Below are positions 53,384 to 62,056 of a stretch of DNA of 64,000 nucleotides, one piece after another; positions within the stretch are counted from its first letter, which is position 1, and each line of letters begins with the position of its first letter. The translations under genes and the position numbers were made by a program. Below the pieces are notes generated by a model. It was not told the origin of the DNA and did not search any database. It worked only from the letters and a program-made list of their open reading frames with translations. This DNA is from Methylotenera_A sp046598525 (lineage in GTDB: Bacteria > Pseudomonadota > Gammaproteobacteria > Burkholderiales > Methylophilaceae): the NCBI GenBank assembly GCA_046598525.1, contig JBKJIJ010000012.1, positions 30,343 through 94,342 on the forward strand. Reading direction: 5' to 3'.

Positions 53384-54373
53384 CTATTGTGTTGCCAGTG
53401 CGTCTTCTTGGGTAAATGTCCACGTTCGGGTGATATCCAAAATATCGGTGTTTTTTTGCATTTCTGCTGAAAATTTGGCGTAAGGTGCGGCCAAAATGAG
53501 AATATTTTTGGCGGCTTCATCCAAAATTTTAGAGCCTGAGCTTTTATCAACGACAATTTTTTCAATACTGCCATCGGCCTTAATCGAAACGGTCATGCGC
53601 AATTGGCCATACAGTTTTTGATTGCGCGCCGCTTCGGGGTAATTCATATTCCCAATCCGCTCTACCTTTTGCCGCCAAGCCTCTAAATACATCGCGTCAC
53701 TTGCCTCTTTGGTGCGAGAGCCTAAAAATCTTCTTTTGGGACGCTTTTGCATTTCATCTTGCTGCTTAGCAATTTGCGCTTCTAAGCGATCGATTTCAAT
53801 GCTGGCTGCAATTAAATCGGCCCGATTTAACGTTTTAGCCAAGGCTTTTTGGTCACCTTTTTCAGGTTCGGCAGAAGCAGCGTCTTGGGTGGGGTTTGAA
53901 TCCACTTTTTTAACCGCATTAATTTGCGTCAACAGCTCTTGCGCTTGTTTTTCTAACGCATCTACGCGCTTTTGTTCACGCACTTCTTGCGCTTGCAATT
54001 TAGCCGCTTTGGCGGCGCTGCTGGCCTCGGCACTTGGCCTTAGCTTTACTTCTGTGGTTTTTTGCTTAGGCGCTGGCAGCATAGTTTTCATTTGCCGATT
54101 GGCATCTGTATTGCCGCCGCGATCAAGGTTTGCTTGCGCTAATAATTCAGCTTTATCGGGCGCTGTTTTGGTTTTGGCATTTACCAGCACCACATTTAAT
54201 GAAGGTAATTTATTGGCTAGTTTTTTAAGTTCTGGCTCAAAATGCATGGTTAAAATAACCGCATGCACAAAAATAGAGATGCCAACAGCAATGCTAAATG
54301 CGCTAATCGTTTTCGTAGCTTTGACCACAGCTGCTTGAGCTTCTATTTCCGTTTGTTTAAGCACAGCACTCAA
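53384..54373 (-). CDS. TonB-family energy-transduction protein
   Basis: Protein of 329 aa with one N-terminal membrane helix (about 23-43), a long charged periplasmic region with coiled-coil segments (about 110-215), and a TonB C-terminal domain (RIGNMNYPEAARNQKLYGQLRMTVSI, then GSIEKIVVDKSSGSKILDEAA). The usual Pro-rich spacer is replaced by Ala/Lys/Glu-rich sequence, giving a TolA-like look. No exbB/exbD is adjacent. It probably starts at TTG 54373, 3 bases after the mpl stop. The outer-membrane receptor served is unknown. Confidence 0.85.
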   Translation of the reverse strand: MSAVLKQTEIEAQAAVVKATKTISAFSIAVGISIFVHAVILTMHFEPELKKLANKLPSLNVVLVNAKTKTAPDKAELLAQANLDRGGNTDANRQMKTMLPAPKQKTTEVKLRPSAEASSAAKAAKLQAQEVREQKRVDALEKQAQELLTQINAVKKVDSNPTQDAASAEPEKGDQKALAKTLNRADLIAASIEIDRLEAQIAKQQDEMQKRPKRRFLGSRTKEASDAMYLEAWRQKVERIGNMNYPEAARNQKLYGQLRMTVSIKADGSIEKIVVDKSSGSKILDEAAKNILILAAPYAKFSAEMQKNTDILDITRTWTFTQEDALATQ

Positions 54374-54376
54374 ACT

Positions 54377-55765
54377 TTATTTTTCCTTTGAACAAACGCT
54401 TAATGCATCTAATATTTTCTGATGCACGCCACCAAAGCCACCATTACTCATCACCAAAATATGGTCATTGGGTTTGGCAATACTGGCAATGGCTTGTACT
54501 AACATGTTCAAATCATCAAACGTTTTGGCTTTATTTGCAATCGGTTTTAATGCCTCTGCCGCATCCCAACCCAAATTAGCACCATAACAAAACACTAAAT
54601 CGGCCTCTTTTAAGCTGGCTGGTAGCGCATCTTTCATCACGCCCAGCTTCATGGTGTTACTTCTTGGCTCAAGCACTGCCAATATTCTTGCCGCACCCAC
54701 TTTGGCGCGTAAACCCGCAACCGTTGTATCAATGGCAGTTGGGTGATGCGCAAAGTCATCATAAACGGTGATATTGTTAACCACGCCCTTGGTTTCCATG
54801 CGGCGTTTAACGTTCTTAAATTCGGTTAATGCCGCAATACTCACTTCTGTAGTCACGCCCACATGGCGCGCCGCCGCAATACTGGCCAAGGCGTTCATGC
54901 GGTTATGCTCACCCTGCAAATCCCAATTCACGCGACCGTGTGGCTTACCCTGATATACAACGTCAAAACTGCCATCCGCGTTAGCATTACTAGCTTGCCA
55001 ATCGGCATCGGTGCCGAATTTTTCCACCGGCGTCCAGCAGCCCTTTTCAATCACGCGGCTCAAGCTAGATTCTTTACCGTTTGCCACCACCAAACCCTGC
55101 TGCGGTACCGTGCGTACTAAATGGTGGAATTGCTTTTCAATCGCCGCTAAATCATCAAAAATATCGGCATGGTCAAATTCTAGATTGTTTAATACCGCCG
55201 TGCGTGGGCGGTAATGCACAAATTTTGAGCGTTTATCAAAAAATGCCGTGTCGTATTCATCGGCCTCAATAACAAAAAACGGCGATGTGCTTTTTGCATC
55301 TTGTTTAGGCTGTTGTGGAAGTCTAGCCGAAACGCCAAAATTTTCAGGCACGCCGCCAATTAAAAAGCCTGGAGCCAAACCAGCGTACTCCAATATCCAA
55401 GCCAACATTGAGCTGGTGGTAGTTTTGCCATGCGTACCCGCCACAGCCAACACCCACTTACCTTGTAGCACATTCTCTGCCAACCACTGCGGCCCTGATA
55501 TGTAAGGCAAGCCAAGATTCAAAATGGCTTCCATTAATGGATTGCCTCGCGAAACCACGTTACCAATCACATAAATATCTGGGTTCAGCTTGGTTTGCTC
55601 TGGCGAAAAACCTTCAATAAGCTCAATGCCCTGCGCCTCTAACTGTGTGCTCATAGGCGGATAGACATTGGCATCGCAACCTGTAACGCGATGCCCCGCC
55701 TGCTTAGCCAGTACCGCTATGCCGCCCATAAATGTGCCGCAAATACCTAAAATATGAATGTGCAT
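54377..55765 (-). CDS. mpl: UDP-MurNAc:tripeptide ligase Mpl
   Basis: Mur-ligase-family enzyme (462 aa) that joins recycled L-Ala-gamma-D-Glu-meso-Dap to UDP-MurNAc. HIHILGICGTFMGGIAVLAK is the typical Mpl N-terminus, which distinguishes it from MurC. VAGTHGKTTTSSMLAWIL is the ATP loop; FFVIEADEYDTAFFDKRSKF and VYDDFAHHPTAI are diagnostic. Together with the AmpG-like permease it indicates peptidoglycan recycling. The rhuM stop lies 5 bases upstream of its start. Confidence 0.95.
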   Translation of the reverse strand: MHIHILGICGTFMGGIAVLAKQAGHRVTGCDANVYPPMSTQLEAQGIELIEGFSPEQTKLNPDIYVIGNVVSRGNPLMEAILNLGLPYISGPQWLAENVLQGKWVLAVAGTHGKTTTSSMLAWILEYAGLAPGFLIGGVPENFGVSARLPQQPKQDAKSTSPFFVIEADEYDTAFFDKRSKFVHYRPRTAVLNNLEFDHADIFDDLAAIEKQFHHLVRTVPQQGLVVANGKESSLSRVIEKGCWTPVEKFGTDADWQASNANADGSFDVVYQGKPHGRVNWDLQGEHNRMNALASIAAARHVGVTTEVSIAALTEFKNVKRRMETKGVVNNITVYDDFAHHPTAIDTTVAGLRAKVGAARILAVLEPRSNTMKLGVMKDALPASLKEADLVFCYGANLGWDAAEALKPIANKAKTFDDLNMLVQAIASIAKPNDHILVMSNGGFGGVHQKILDALSVCSKEK

Positions 55766-55770
55766 AATTT

Positions 55771-57048
55771 TTACTTTTTATTCGTTTTAATTTTTTCTAC
55801 TATTTTGTCGAAATCGGATTCATAAGTTTTATCTTGTATGACTCTAAACTTCTCGAATTCGTTTATGGCATGTTGCTCAGCGCTTTCCCGTCGTGTTTTG
55901 CCAAAATTAGTTAATACCTCGTATGCGTTAAAAGCTAAAAAATCATCTAGCTTCTGGACCCAATCTTGCATTGTCAATACGTTCTTGCGTCTTGCAAAAT
56001 TTTCTGCAAAGTCTAAAAACATGCTGACAAGTCGATTTAATTCGCTTATCTCTTCATGGGTTAAATAATTTTTCCCTACTTTAATATCAGTTCTGGCTAT
56101 TTTCCCACCTTTTTTTGATGTTGCCCAAGACGTTAGCCCCATATTAGGCTTATCTGCATCAGCTCTTAATTTAACTAACTCCGCTGAAGTATGATGATGA
56201 TGAATTGCATAATGTAACTTATCTTGAACATGTGCATAAAATTGCAATGTGATTGGAGAGTTTTTGTCATAATCAACACTACATTGGCTATATATATCGG
56301 TGATTTTTTGATAGAACCTTCGTTCAGAGGCTCTAATTTCTCTGATACGCTCTAAAAGCTCATCAAAGTAATCTTTACCAAACAACTGATTAGCTTGCTT
56401 TAGTCTTTCATCATCCAGTGTAAAGCCTTTAATCAGATATTCTTTTAAAACACTGGTTGCCCACTTTCTAAACTGAGTTGCTTGATAAGAGTTGACGCGA
56501 TAACCAACTGAAATAATGGCGTCTAAGTTATAAAAATTGACGTTGTAATCATTACCACTATCAACAACTATCCGGAATTTCCGGATAGTTGTTGATTCAT
56601 TCAACTCTTCACTTTTAAAAATATTTTGTAAATGCTCGCTGATTGTCCGTACATCAACATTAAATATTTCCGCCATGCTCTTTTGCGAAGCCCATACTGT
56701 TTCATCATTTAAAATTACTTGAATTTTCAAAGCACCATTATCGGATGCATAGAACATAAACTTTGAATTCATCGCTTCTGATATTTGAGTTACAGGTGTT
56801 TCCTTATTGTAATCTTTTGTATTTAAATCACTATTTTCATGAGCTAAACTGTTTGAGTCGCTGGAAATAAAATCATTTGCTGAAATATCAATACTATTTT
56901 GAAGACCAAGAGACAATAATTTTGTATGCCATTTAGATGGAATTACACCTTTCTGCACCCAGTAAGCAACGTTGCTCTGACCAATACCTAATAGTTTAGC
57001 AAGTGCAGTCTGACCACCAAATTTATCAACTATTTTTTTCGCAGACAT
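55771..57048 (-). CDS. HTH-RhuM fusion protein (accessory)
   Basis: Protein of about 425 aa. The start is set at ATG 57048, preceded by AAAGGAG. Residues about 1-45 form a YdaS/Cro-like helix-turn-helix (KFGGQTALAKLLGIGQSNVA, WVQKGVIPSKW). After a polar linker, the RhuM domain runs from about 95 to the end: SQKSMAEIFNVDVRTISEHL, FYNLDAIISVGYRVNSYQAT, FRKWATSVLKEYLIKGFTLD, HYAIHHHHTSAELV. RhuM-type proteins occur in islands; their biochemical activity is not established. The gene is clearly more AT-rich than mpl and metH on each side, suggesting transfer. A 37-bp palindrome lies inside the frame and operator-like repeats lie upstream. Confidence 0.85.
   Translation of the reverse strand: MSAKKIVDKFGGQTALAKLLGIGQSNVAYWVQKGVIPSKWHTKLLSLGLQNSIDISANDFISSDSNSLAHENSDLNTKDYNKETPVTQISEAMNSKFMFYASDNGALKIQVILNDETVWASQKSMAEIFNVDVRTISEHLQNIFKSEELNESTTIRKFRIVVDSGNDYNVNFYNLDAIISVGYRVNSYQATQFRKWATSVLKEYLIKGFTLDDERLKQANQLFGKDYFDELLERIREIRASERRFYQKITDIYSQCSVDYDKNSPITLQFYAHVQDKLHYAIHHHHTSAELVKLRADADKPNMGLTSWATSKKGGKIARTDIKVGKNYLTHEEISELNRLVSMFLDFAENFARRKNVLTMQDWVQKLDDFLAFNAYEVLTNFGKTRRESAEQHAINEFEKFRVIQDKTYESDFDKIVEKIKTNKK
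56560..56596. repeat. 37-bp perfect palindrome within the rhuM frame
   Basis: 18-bp arms around one base (centre 56578): ATCAACAACTATCCGGAA - T - and its exact reverse complement. On the coding strand it encodes residues reading STTIRKFRIVVD, just before the conserved FYNLDAIISVGYR block. Every base pair of both arms was checked. Confidence 0.9.
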
Positions 57049-57058
57049 GCCCAACTCC

Positions 57059-57105
57059 TTTTTTGATAAATTTAATTATACATCAAAAATATTGATTAAA
57101 ATCAA
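57059..57105. promoter_or_regulatory. Operator-like TTGAT/ATCAA repeats upstream of rhuM
   Basis: Within the 60-base gap between the rhuM start and metH stop lie TTTTTTGAT (57059-57067), ATCAAAAAT (57082-57090) and the palindrome TTGATT-AA-AATCAA (57092-57105). The first two are inverted to each other. Their position at the promoter of a gene with an N-terminal HTH suggests autoregulation, which is an inference. Confidence 0.5.
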
Positions 57106-57108
57106 AAA

Positions 57109-60100
57109 TTAACTTAAGTTCGGACTTAACCAGCGCTCTAAATATTCTTTTGGTAAATTTCTACGCTTTGCCATATCTTCTAACTGATCCATGCCAATTT
57201 TATCGACACTGAAGTATTTAGCTTGTTTATGTGCAAAGTAAAAACCTGACACGGCGGCGGCGGGTAGCATGGCGAATGATTCGGTTAATTGCATGCCGAT
57301 TTCGTCGCACTGCAATAGATTAAACATATCCGGCTTTACGGTATGGTCTGGGCATGCTGGGTAGCCAGGCGCAGGGCGTATGCCTTGATATTGCTCTTTA
57401 ATCAGGGCGCTTATGTCCATCTTCTCATCTGCGCTGAAGCCCCAAAAATCGGTACGCACACGTTCATGCATATATTCGGCAAACGCTTCTGCAAAGCGGT
57501 CTGCCAGCGCTTTAAACATGATTCCGCTAAAATCATCGTTATCGGTTTCAAACCGCGCGGCGATTTTCTCTGTGCCTAAGCCGCCTGTTACCGCGAATAA
57601 TCCAATGTAATCATCAACACCCTTTGGCGCGATAAAATCACTTAAACATTGGTTAGGTCTGGCGACGCCATCTATCACTGGCTTAACCGTTTGCTGGCGC
57701 ATGCCGTAATAGGTAAACGCCACTTGGTTGCGGCTTTCATCGGTATAGATTTCAATATCGTCATCATTAACCGCATTGGCAGGCATTAACGCAATGACGC
57801 CGTTAGCCGTAAGCCAGCGGCCATCGATGATTTTTTTCAGCATGGCTTGCGCTTCAGCAAATACTTTTGTAGCGGCTTCGCCAACTACTTTATCGGTCAA
57901 AATAGCTGGGTAAAATCCTGCTAAATCCCATGTTTGAAAGAACGGACCCCAATCTATATATTGCGCGATTAAGCTTAAATCGATATTTTTAAACACGCGG
58001 CGGCCGATAAATTTGGGTTTTACAGGTGCAAATTCGCCTGCAAATGACAGCTGCATTTTATTTTTACGTGCGTCGCTAATACTTAATAGCGGCACACCTT
58101 TTTTGTTGGCATGCTGGGTGCGCGCTTTTTCATAATCAGCTTGAATTTCGGCTAAATACGCGCCACGCGTTTCGGGCGTTAGCAAGTTTTGCATTACCGT
58201 TACAGAGCGCGAAGCATCTGGCACATAGACAATCGGGCCATCGTAATGCGGGGCGATTTTTACGGCGGTATGTGCGCGTGAGCAGGTGGCGCCGCCTATC
58301 AATAAAGGCGTTTGCTTATCTTTAAAAAACGGATCGCGCTGCATTTCTTTGGCGATATAAGTCATTTCTTCTAAGCTGGGCGTAATCAAACCGCTTAAGC
58401 CAATAATGTCGGCATTTTCCGCTTTTGCCATGGCTAAAATTTCCGCCGCTGGCACCATTACGCCCATATTCACCACTTCAAAGTTATTGCATTGCAGCAC
58501 TACGCTGACAATGTTTTTGCCGATATCGTGCACATCGCCTTTTACAGTGGCAATCACCATTTTGCCTTTTGGCTTAGCAACCACGCCAGTTCTGGCTTCA
58601 TCCGCGGCTTTTTCAGCCTCAATAAATGGGATTAAATGCGCAACAGCGGTTTTCATCACACGCGCCGATTTAACCACTTGCGGCAAAAACATTTTGCCTT
58701 GACCAAATAAGTCACCCACCACGTTCATGCCATCCATCAGTGGGCCTTCAATCACATGAATTGGGCGGCCGCCGCTGGCCTCTAATGCAGCACGCGCTTC
58801 TTCTGTATCGGCAACAATAAAGTCAGTAATGCCATGCACCATAGCGTGGCTTAGCCGTTTTTCTACTGGCACTGGGTTTTCTGGCGTACCGCGCCATTCC
58901 AACGTTGCCGCTTCTTTTTTGCCGCCTGCCACTAACGTACCCGCGATTTCAATCAGCCGTTCAGTTGGCGCCAGCAAGTTATCAGCGTGAGTAATGCGGT
59001 TTAAAACTACGTCTTCTACGGATTGTTTTAACTCTGGCGCCAAGTCATCGTAAACGCCCATCATGCCAGCGTTGACAATGCCCATGGTCATACCCGCTTG
59101 AATGGCGTGGTATAAAAACACGGTATGAATCGCTTCGCGCGCAGGGTCGTTGCCGCGAAAACTAAAACTCACATTGGAAACACCGCCTGATATTTTGGCG
59201 TGCGGCAGGTTTTGTTTAATCCAGCGCGTGGCTTCAATAAAATCTACCGCGTAATTATTGTGCTCTTCAATACCGGTGGCAATGGCGAAAATATTGGGGT
59301 CGAAGATAATGTCTTCTGGCGGAAAACCCATGCCTAAATTTGGCTGAAGCTGAGCGTCTGCGGCGTTGGCTGCGTCGTCAGCTCCTCGCTGTACTTCATG
59401 TACTATCTCGTCGCTTCCTTCTTGCCGCCTTGCATCCATCTCAGCTTGAGCCAAATTATTGCGATGGTATTCTGGGTCGCCTGCTAATAAGCGATATGCT
59501 CGTTCGCATATTTCGATTTTGCGCGCGTAGGTATCGGCTTGGCCTTTTTCGTCAAATGCCATCACAATCACTGCCGCGCCATAACGGCGGCACAATTTGG
59601 CTTGGCGCAAAAATTCCGCTTCGCCTTCTTTCATGGAAATTGAATTGACGATGGATTTGCCTTGCACGCATTTTAAGCCGGCTTCAATCACCGACCATTT
59701 TGAAGAGTCAATCATAATCGGCACGCGCGCAATATCAGGCTCGCTGGCGATTAAATTTAAAAAGTGCGTCATGGCCTTAACGGCATCTAACATGCCTTCA
59801 TCCATATTAATATCAATCACTTGCGCGCCGTTTTCTACTTGCTGGCGCGCCACACTTAGCGCTTCTTCATATTGTTCATTAATAATCATGCGCGCAAACG
59901 CTTTACTGCCCGTCACATTGGTGCGCTCACCCACGTTTACATATAGCGAATTTTCATCAATAATAAACGGCTCTAGCCCTGATAATTTGGTTACAGGCGC
60001 AAAGCTAGGCACAAGGCGCGGCGGTAAGTTTTTAATTTCGTTATAAATCGCGTTAATGTGCGCTGGCGTGGTACCGCAGCAACCACCCGCCATATTTAAA

Positions 60101-61053
60101 AAGCCACTGTTGGCGAATTCTTTCACCAAGCTAGAAGTCACGTCTGGCGTTTCATCAAAGCCTGTGTCAGACATGGGATTTGGCAAACCCGCATTTGGGT
60201 AAATGCACACAAATGTATCAGCGATTTTTGAAAGCTCTTCTACATAAGGGCGCATTAAAGTGGCACCCAAAGCGCAGTTTAAGCCGATAGTGAGCGGCTT
60301 GGCATGGCGCACAGAATGCCAAAATGCCGTTACGGTTTGACCAGACAAAATACGCCCAGAAGCGTCCGTCACCGTGCCTGAAATCATCAGCGGCATGGTA
60401 TGGCCGATTTCTTCAAAAAAGGTATCAATGGCGAATAATGCCGCCTTGCAATTAAGCGTATCAAAGATGGTTTCTACCATTAAAATATCGGCGCCACCCT
60501 CTGCCAGTGCTCGCGCTTGCTCTAAGTAAGCGCTTACTAACTGGTCAAAACTTACATTACGCGCAGCAGGGTCGTTTACATCGGGCGAGATGCTGGCCGT
60601 TTTTGGCGTTGGGCCCAGTGCGCCCGCTACAAAACGCGGTTTATCGGGCGTACTGTATTTTAGGCAAGCCGCTTTAGCCAGCTTGGCCGATTGCACATTC
60701 ATCTCACGCACCAAATGCGCCATATGGTAATCATCTTGCGCAACCGTTGTGGCACCAAACGTATTGGTTTCAATCACATCGGCGCCAGCGGCTAAGTATT
60801 GCTCATGAATTTCTTGAATGACTTGCGGCTGCGTTAGGCTTAAAAGCTCATTATTGCCTTTAACAAACAGCTCGCGCTCACCTGCTGGCGCTTTAAAATC
60901 CGCAAATCGTCCGCGCTCACCGTTAGGCTTACCGCCTCTATAATCCGCCTCAGACAATTTGTATTGCTGAATCATGGTACCCATCGCACCATCTAAAATA
61001 AGGATGCGTTGCTTGAGTAAATCGCGAAGTTGCGCTTCTGTGGCTGATTGCAT
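57109..61053 (-). CDS. metH: Cobalamin-dependent methionine synthase with repeat-encoded insert
   Basis: Large modular enzyme (about 1314 aa; E. coli MetH is 1227). The start is set at ATG 61053, not the in-frame GTG at 61062. Domains in order: homocysteine domain with zinc Cys in GLNCALG and GGCCGTTP; pterin domain (VNVGERTNVTGSKAFARMI); cap and B12 domains with DVHDIGKNIV; and the reactivation domain near the C-terminus (RPAPGYPACPDHT). About 40 residues (533-572, EMDARRQEGSDEIVH ...) within the pterin domain come from an inserted element with terminal inverted repeats. This lengthens the loop just before GFPPEDIIFDPN. All catalytic motifs remain in frame. Confidence 0.95.
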   Translation of the reverse strand: MQSATEAQLRDLLKQRILILDGAMGTMIQQYKLSEADYRGGKPNGERGRFADFKAPAGERELFVKGNNELLSLTQPQVIQEIHEQYLAAGADVIETNTFGATTVAQDDYHMAHLVREMNVQSAKLAKAACLKYSTPDKPRFVAGALGPTPKTASISPDVNDPAARNVSFDQLVSAYLEQARALAEGGADILMVETIFDTLNCKAALFAIDTFFEEIGHTMPLMISGTVTDASGRILSGQTVTAFWHSVRHAKPLTIGLNCALGATLMRPYVEELSKIADTFVCIYPNAGLPNPMSDTGFDETPDVTSSLVKEFANSGFLNMAGGCCGTTPAHINAIYNEIKNLPPRLVPSFAPVTKLSGLEPFIIDENSLYVNVGERTNVTGSKAFARMIINEQYEEALSVARQQVENGAQVIDINMDEGMLDAVKAMTHFLNLIASEPDIARVPIMIDSSKWSVIEAGLKCVQGKSIVNSISMKEGEAEFLRQAKLCRRYGAAVIVMAFDEKGQADTYARKIEICERAYRLLAGDPEYHRNNLAQAEMDARRQEGSDEIVHEVQRGADDAANAADAQLQPNLGMGFPPEDIIFDPNIFAIATGIEEHNNYAVDFIEATRWIKQNLPHAKISGGVSNVSFSFRGNDPAREAIHTVFLYHAIQAGMTMGIVNAGMMGVYDDLAPELKQSVEDVVLNRITHADNLLAPTERLIEIAGTLVAGGKKEAATLEWRGTPENPVPVEKRLSHAMVHGITDFIVADTEEARAALEASGGRPIHVIEGPLMDGMNVVGDLFGQGKMFLPQVVKSARVMKTAVAHLIPFIEAEKAADEARTGVVAKPKGKMVIATVKGDVHDIGKNIVSVVLQCNNFEVVNMGVMVPAAEILAMAKAENADIIGLSGLITPSLEEMTYIAKEMQRDPFFKDKQTPLLIGGATCSRAHTAVKIAPHYDGPIVYVPDASRSVTVMQNLLTPETRGAYLAEIQADYEKARTQHANKKGVPLLSISDARKNKMQLSFAGEFAPVKPKFIGRRVFKNIDLSLIAQYIDWGPFFQTWDLAGFYPAILTDKVVGEAATKVFAEAQAMLKKIIDGRWLTANGVIALMPANAVNDDDIEIYTDESRNQVAFTYYGMRQQTVKPVIDGVARPNQCLSDFIAPKGVDDYIGLFAVTGGLGTEKIAARFETDNDDFSGIMFKALADRFAEAFAEYMHERVRTDFWGFSADEKMDISALIKEQYQGIRPAPGYPACPDHTVKPDMFNLLQCDEIGMQLTESFAMLPAAAVSGFYFAHKQAKYFSVDKIGMDQLEDMAKRRNLPKEYLERWLSPNLS
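59337..59457. mobile_element. 121-bp miniature inverted-repeat element inside metH
   Basis: Terminal inverted repeats of 18 bp (59337-59354 and 59440-59457, AATTTGGCTGAAGCTGAG type) match at 17 of 18 positions. The interior holds GTAC-TTCAT-GTAC and a CGGCGTTGGCTGCGTCGTC segment that I associate with dispersed repeats in other Proteobacteria. It is read through as sense codons of metH. TA dinucleotides occur at both edges, but their fit as a target duplication is inexact. Confidence 0.8.
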
Positions 61054-61121
61054 GAACAACACTTTAGAAAAGAGGTAAGTTAATGACTATTTTAACATGC
61101 GAATGGTTTAGCTTCGTCACT

Positions 61122-61153
61122 GGCGCCAGCTAAAGTCGCGGGCGCCAGCTAAA
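61122..61153. repeat. Short direct repeat between metH and comM
   Basis: GGCGCCAGCTAAA occurs at 61122-61134 and 61141-61153 (period 19). The first copy sits in the palindrome CTGGCGCCAG. The 104-base gap has nothing else recognisable. Confidence 0.7.
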
Positions 61154-61157
61154 ATAG

Positions 61158-62022
61158 TTAAGTTTCATTACGCCTATATTGCACGGCTTCTGCGATATGG
61201 GCGGGTTTAATGGCCGCTTCATTGCTCAAATCGGCAATGGTTCTGGCTACTTTTAAAATGCGGTGATAGGCGCGGGCGGATAAGTTTAATTTTGAAATCG
61301 CGGTTTTGAGCAATGTTAAACCTGCGTCATCCGGCTGGCAGTGCGCGTCTATTTCTAAACTACCTAATGCAAAATTGGCTTTGCCTTGACGCTTAAGCTG
61401 GATTTGGCGTGCTTTTTCAACACGGTTTCTAATCGTTTCGCTATTTTCGGCTACGCTAGCCGATGTTAATTCATCTTCTTTTAGCGCTGGCACGGTTATT
61501 AGTAGGTCAATTCTATCTAACAGCGGCCCAGAAATTTTGGCTTTGTAGCGCGCCACATTGTCTGGAGTACAACGGCATTTATTATTAAAGTGGCCTAAAT
61601 AACCGCAAGGGCACGGGTTCATGGCCGCCAATAATTGAAAATGATGCAGGAAAATCGGCTTGCCTAGCGGCACGGCTAATGGTGATGCGGCCGCTTTCCA
61701 GTGGCTCGCGCAACACTTCTAATACTTTTCGATCAAACTCAGGTAGCTCATCTAAAAATAAAACACCATGATGTGCCAGCGAAATTTCACCTGGGCGCGG
61801 AATGCCTCCGCCGCCCACCAAAGCCACGCCAGATGCGGTGTGGTGCGGGCTTCTAAACGGTCGGCGTTTCCAATTCTCTAATTTATAAGCCCCATTGAGC
61901 GATTGAATCGCCGCGCTTTCTAGCGCTTCTTGCTCTGTCATGCTGGGTAAAATGCCGGCAAAGCGGCCTGCTAGCATGCTTTTGCCTGTGCCGGGCGGGC
62001 CACTCATGAGAATGTCGTGTAC
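61158..62022 (-). pseudogene. comM: comM fragment: 5' end lost to insertion, and frameshifted
   Basis: Magnesium-chelatase-like AAA+ helicase ComM (YifB), which assists branch migration in natural transformation. The frame begins abruptly at HDILMSGPPGTGKSMLAG, the Walker A motif, and lacks the roughly 200 N-terminal residues. Walker B is at VLFLDELPEF. At 61638-61641 a run of four A (TTTT on the coding strand) adds one base: SRAARQADFPAS continues out of frame, while the rest (FQLLAAMNPCPCGYLGHF to the end at 61158) resumes in another frame. The missing 5' part should lie beyond the window on the far side of the inserted element. Even reassembled, the gene would be frameshifted unless the base is a sequencing error. 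Confidence 0.88.
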
Positions 62023-62030
62023 AATTTATT
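62008..62030. other. Putative attachment-site junction of the comM island
   Basis: comM homology (codons for HDILMSG) extends to about 62018-62022. Beyond that the sequence is AT-rich and leads straight into the recombinase gene 27-35 bases away. Recombinase genes of this class usually lie beside one att end. The exact crossover dinucleotide cannot be fixed without the other end. Confidence 0.6.
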
Positions 62031-62056
62031 TATAATTAATTTATCAAAGCAAATTT

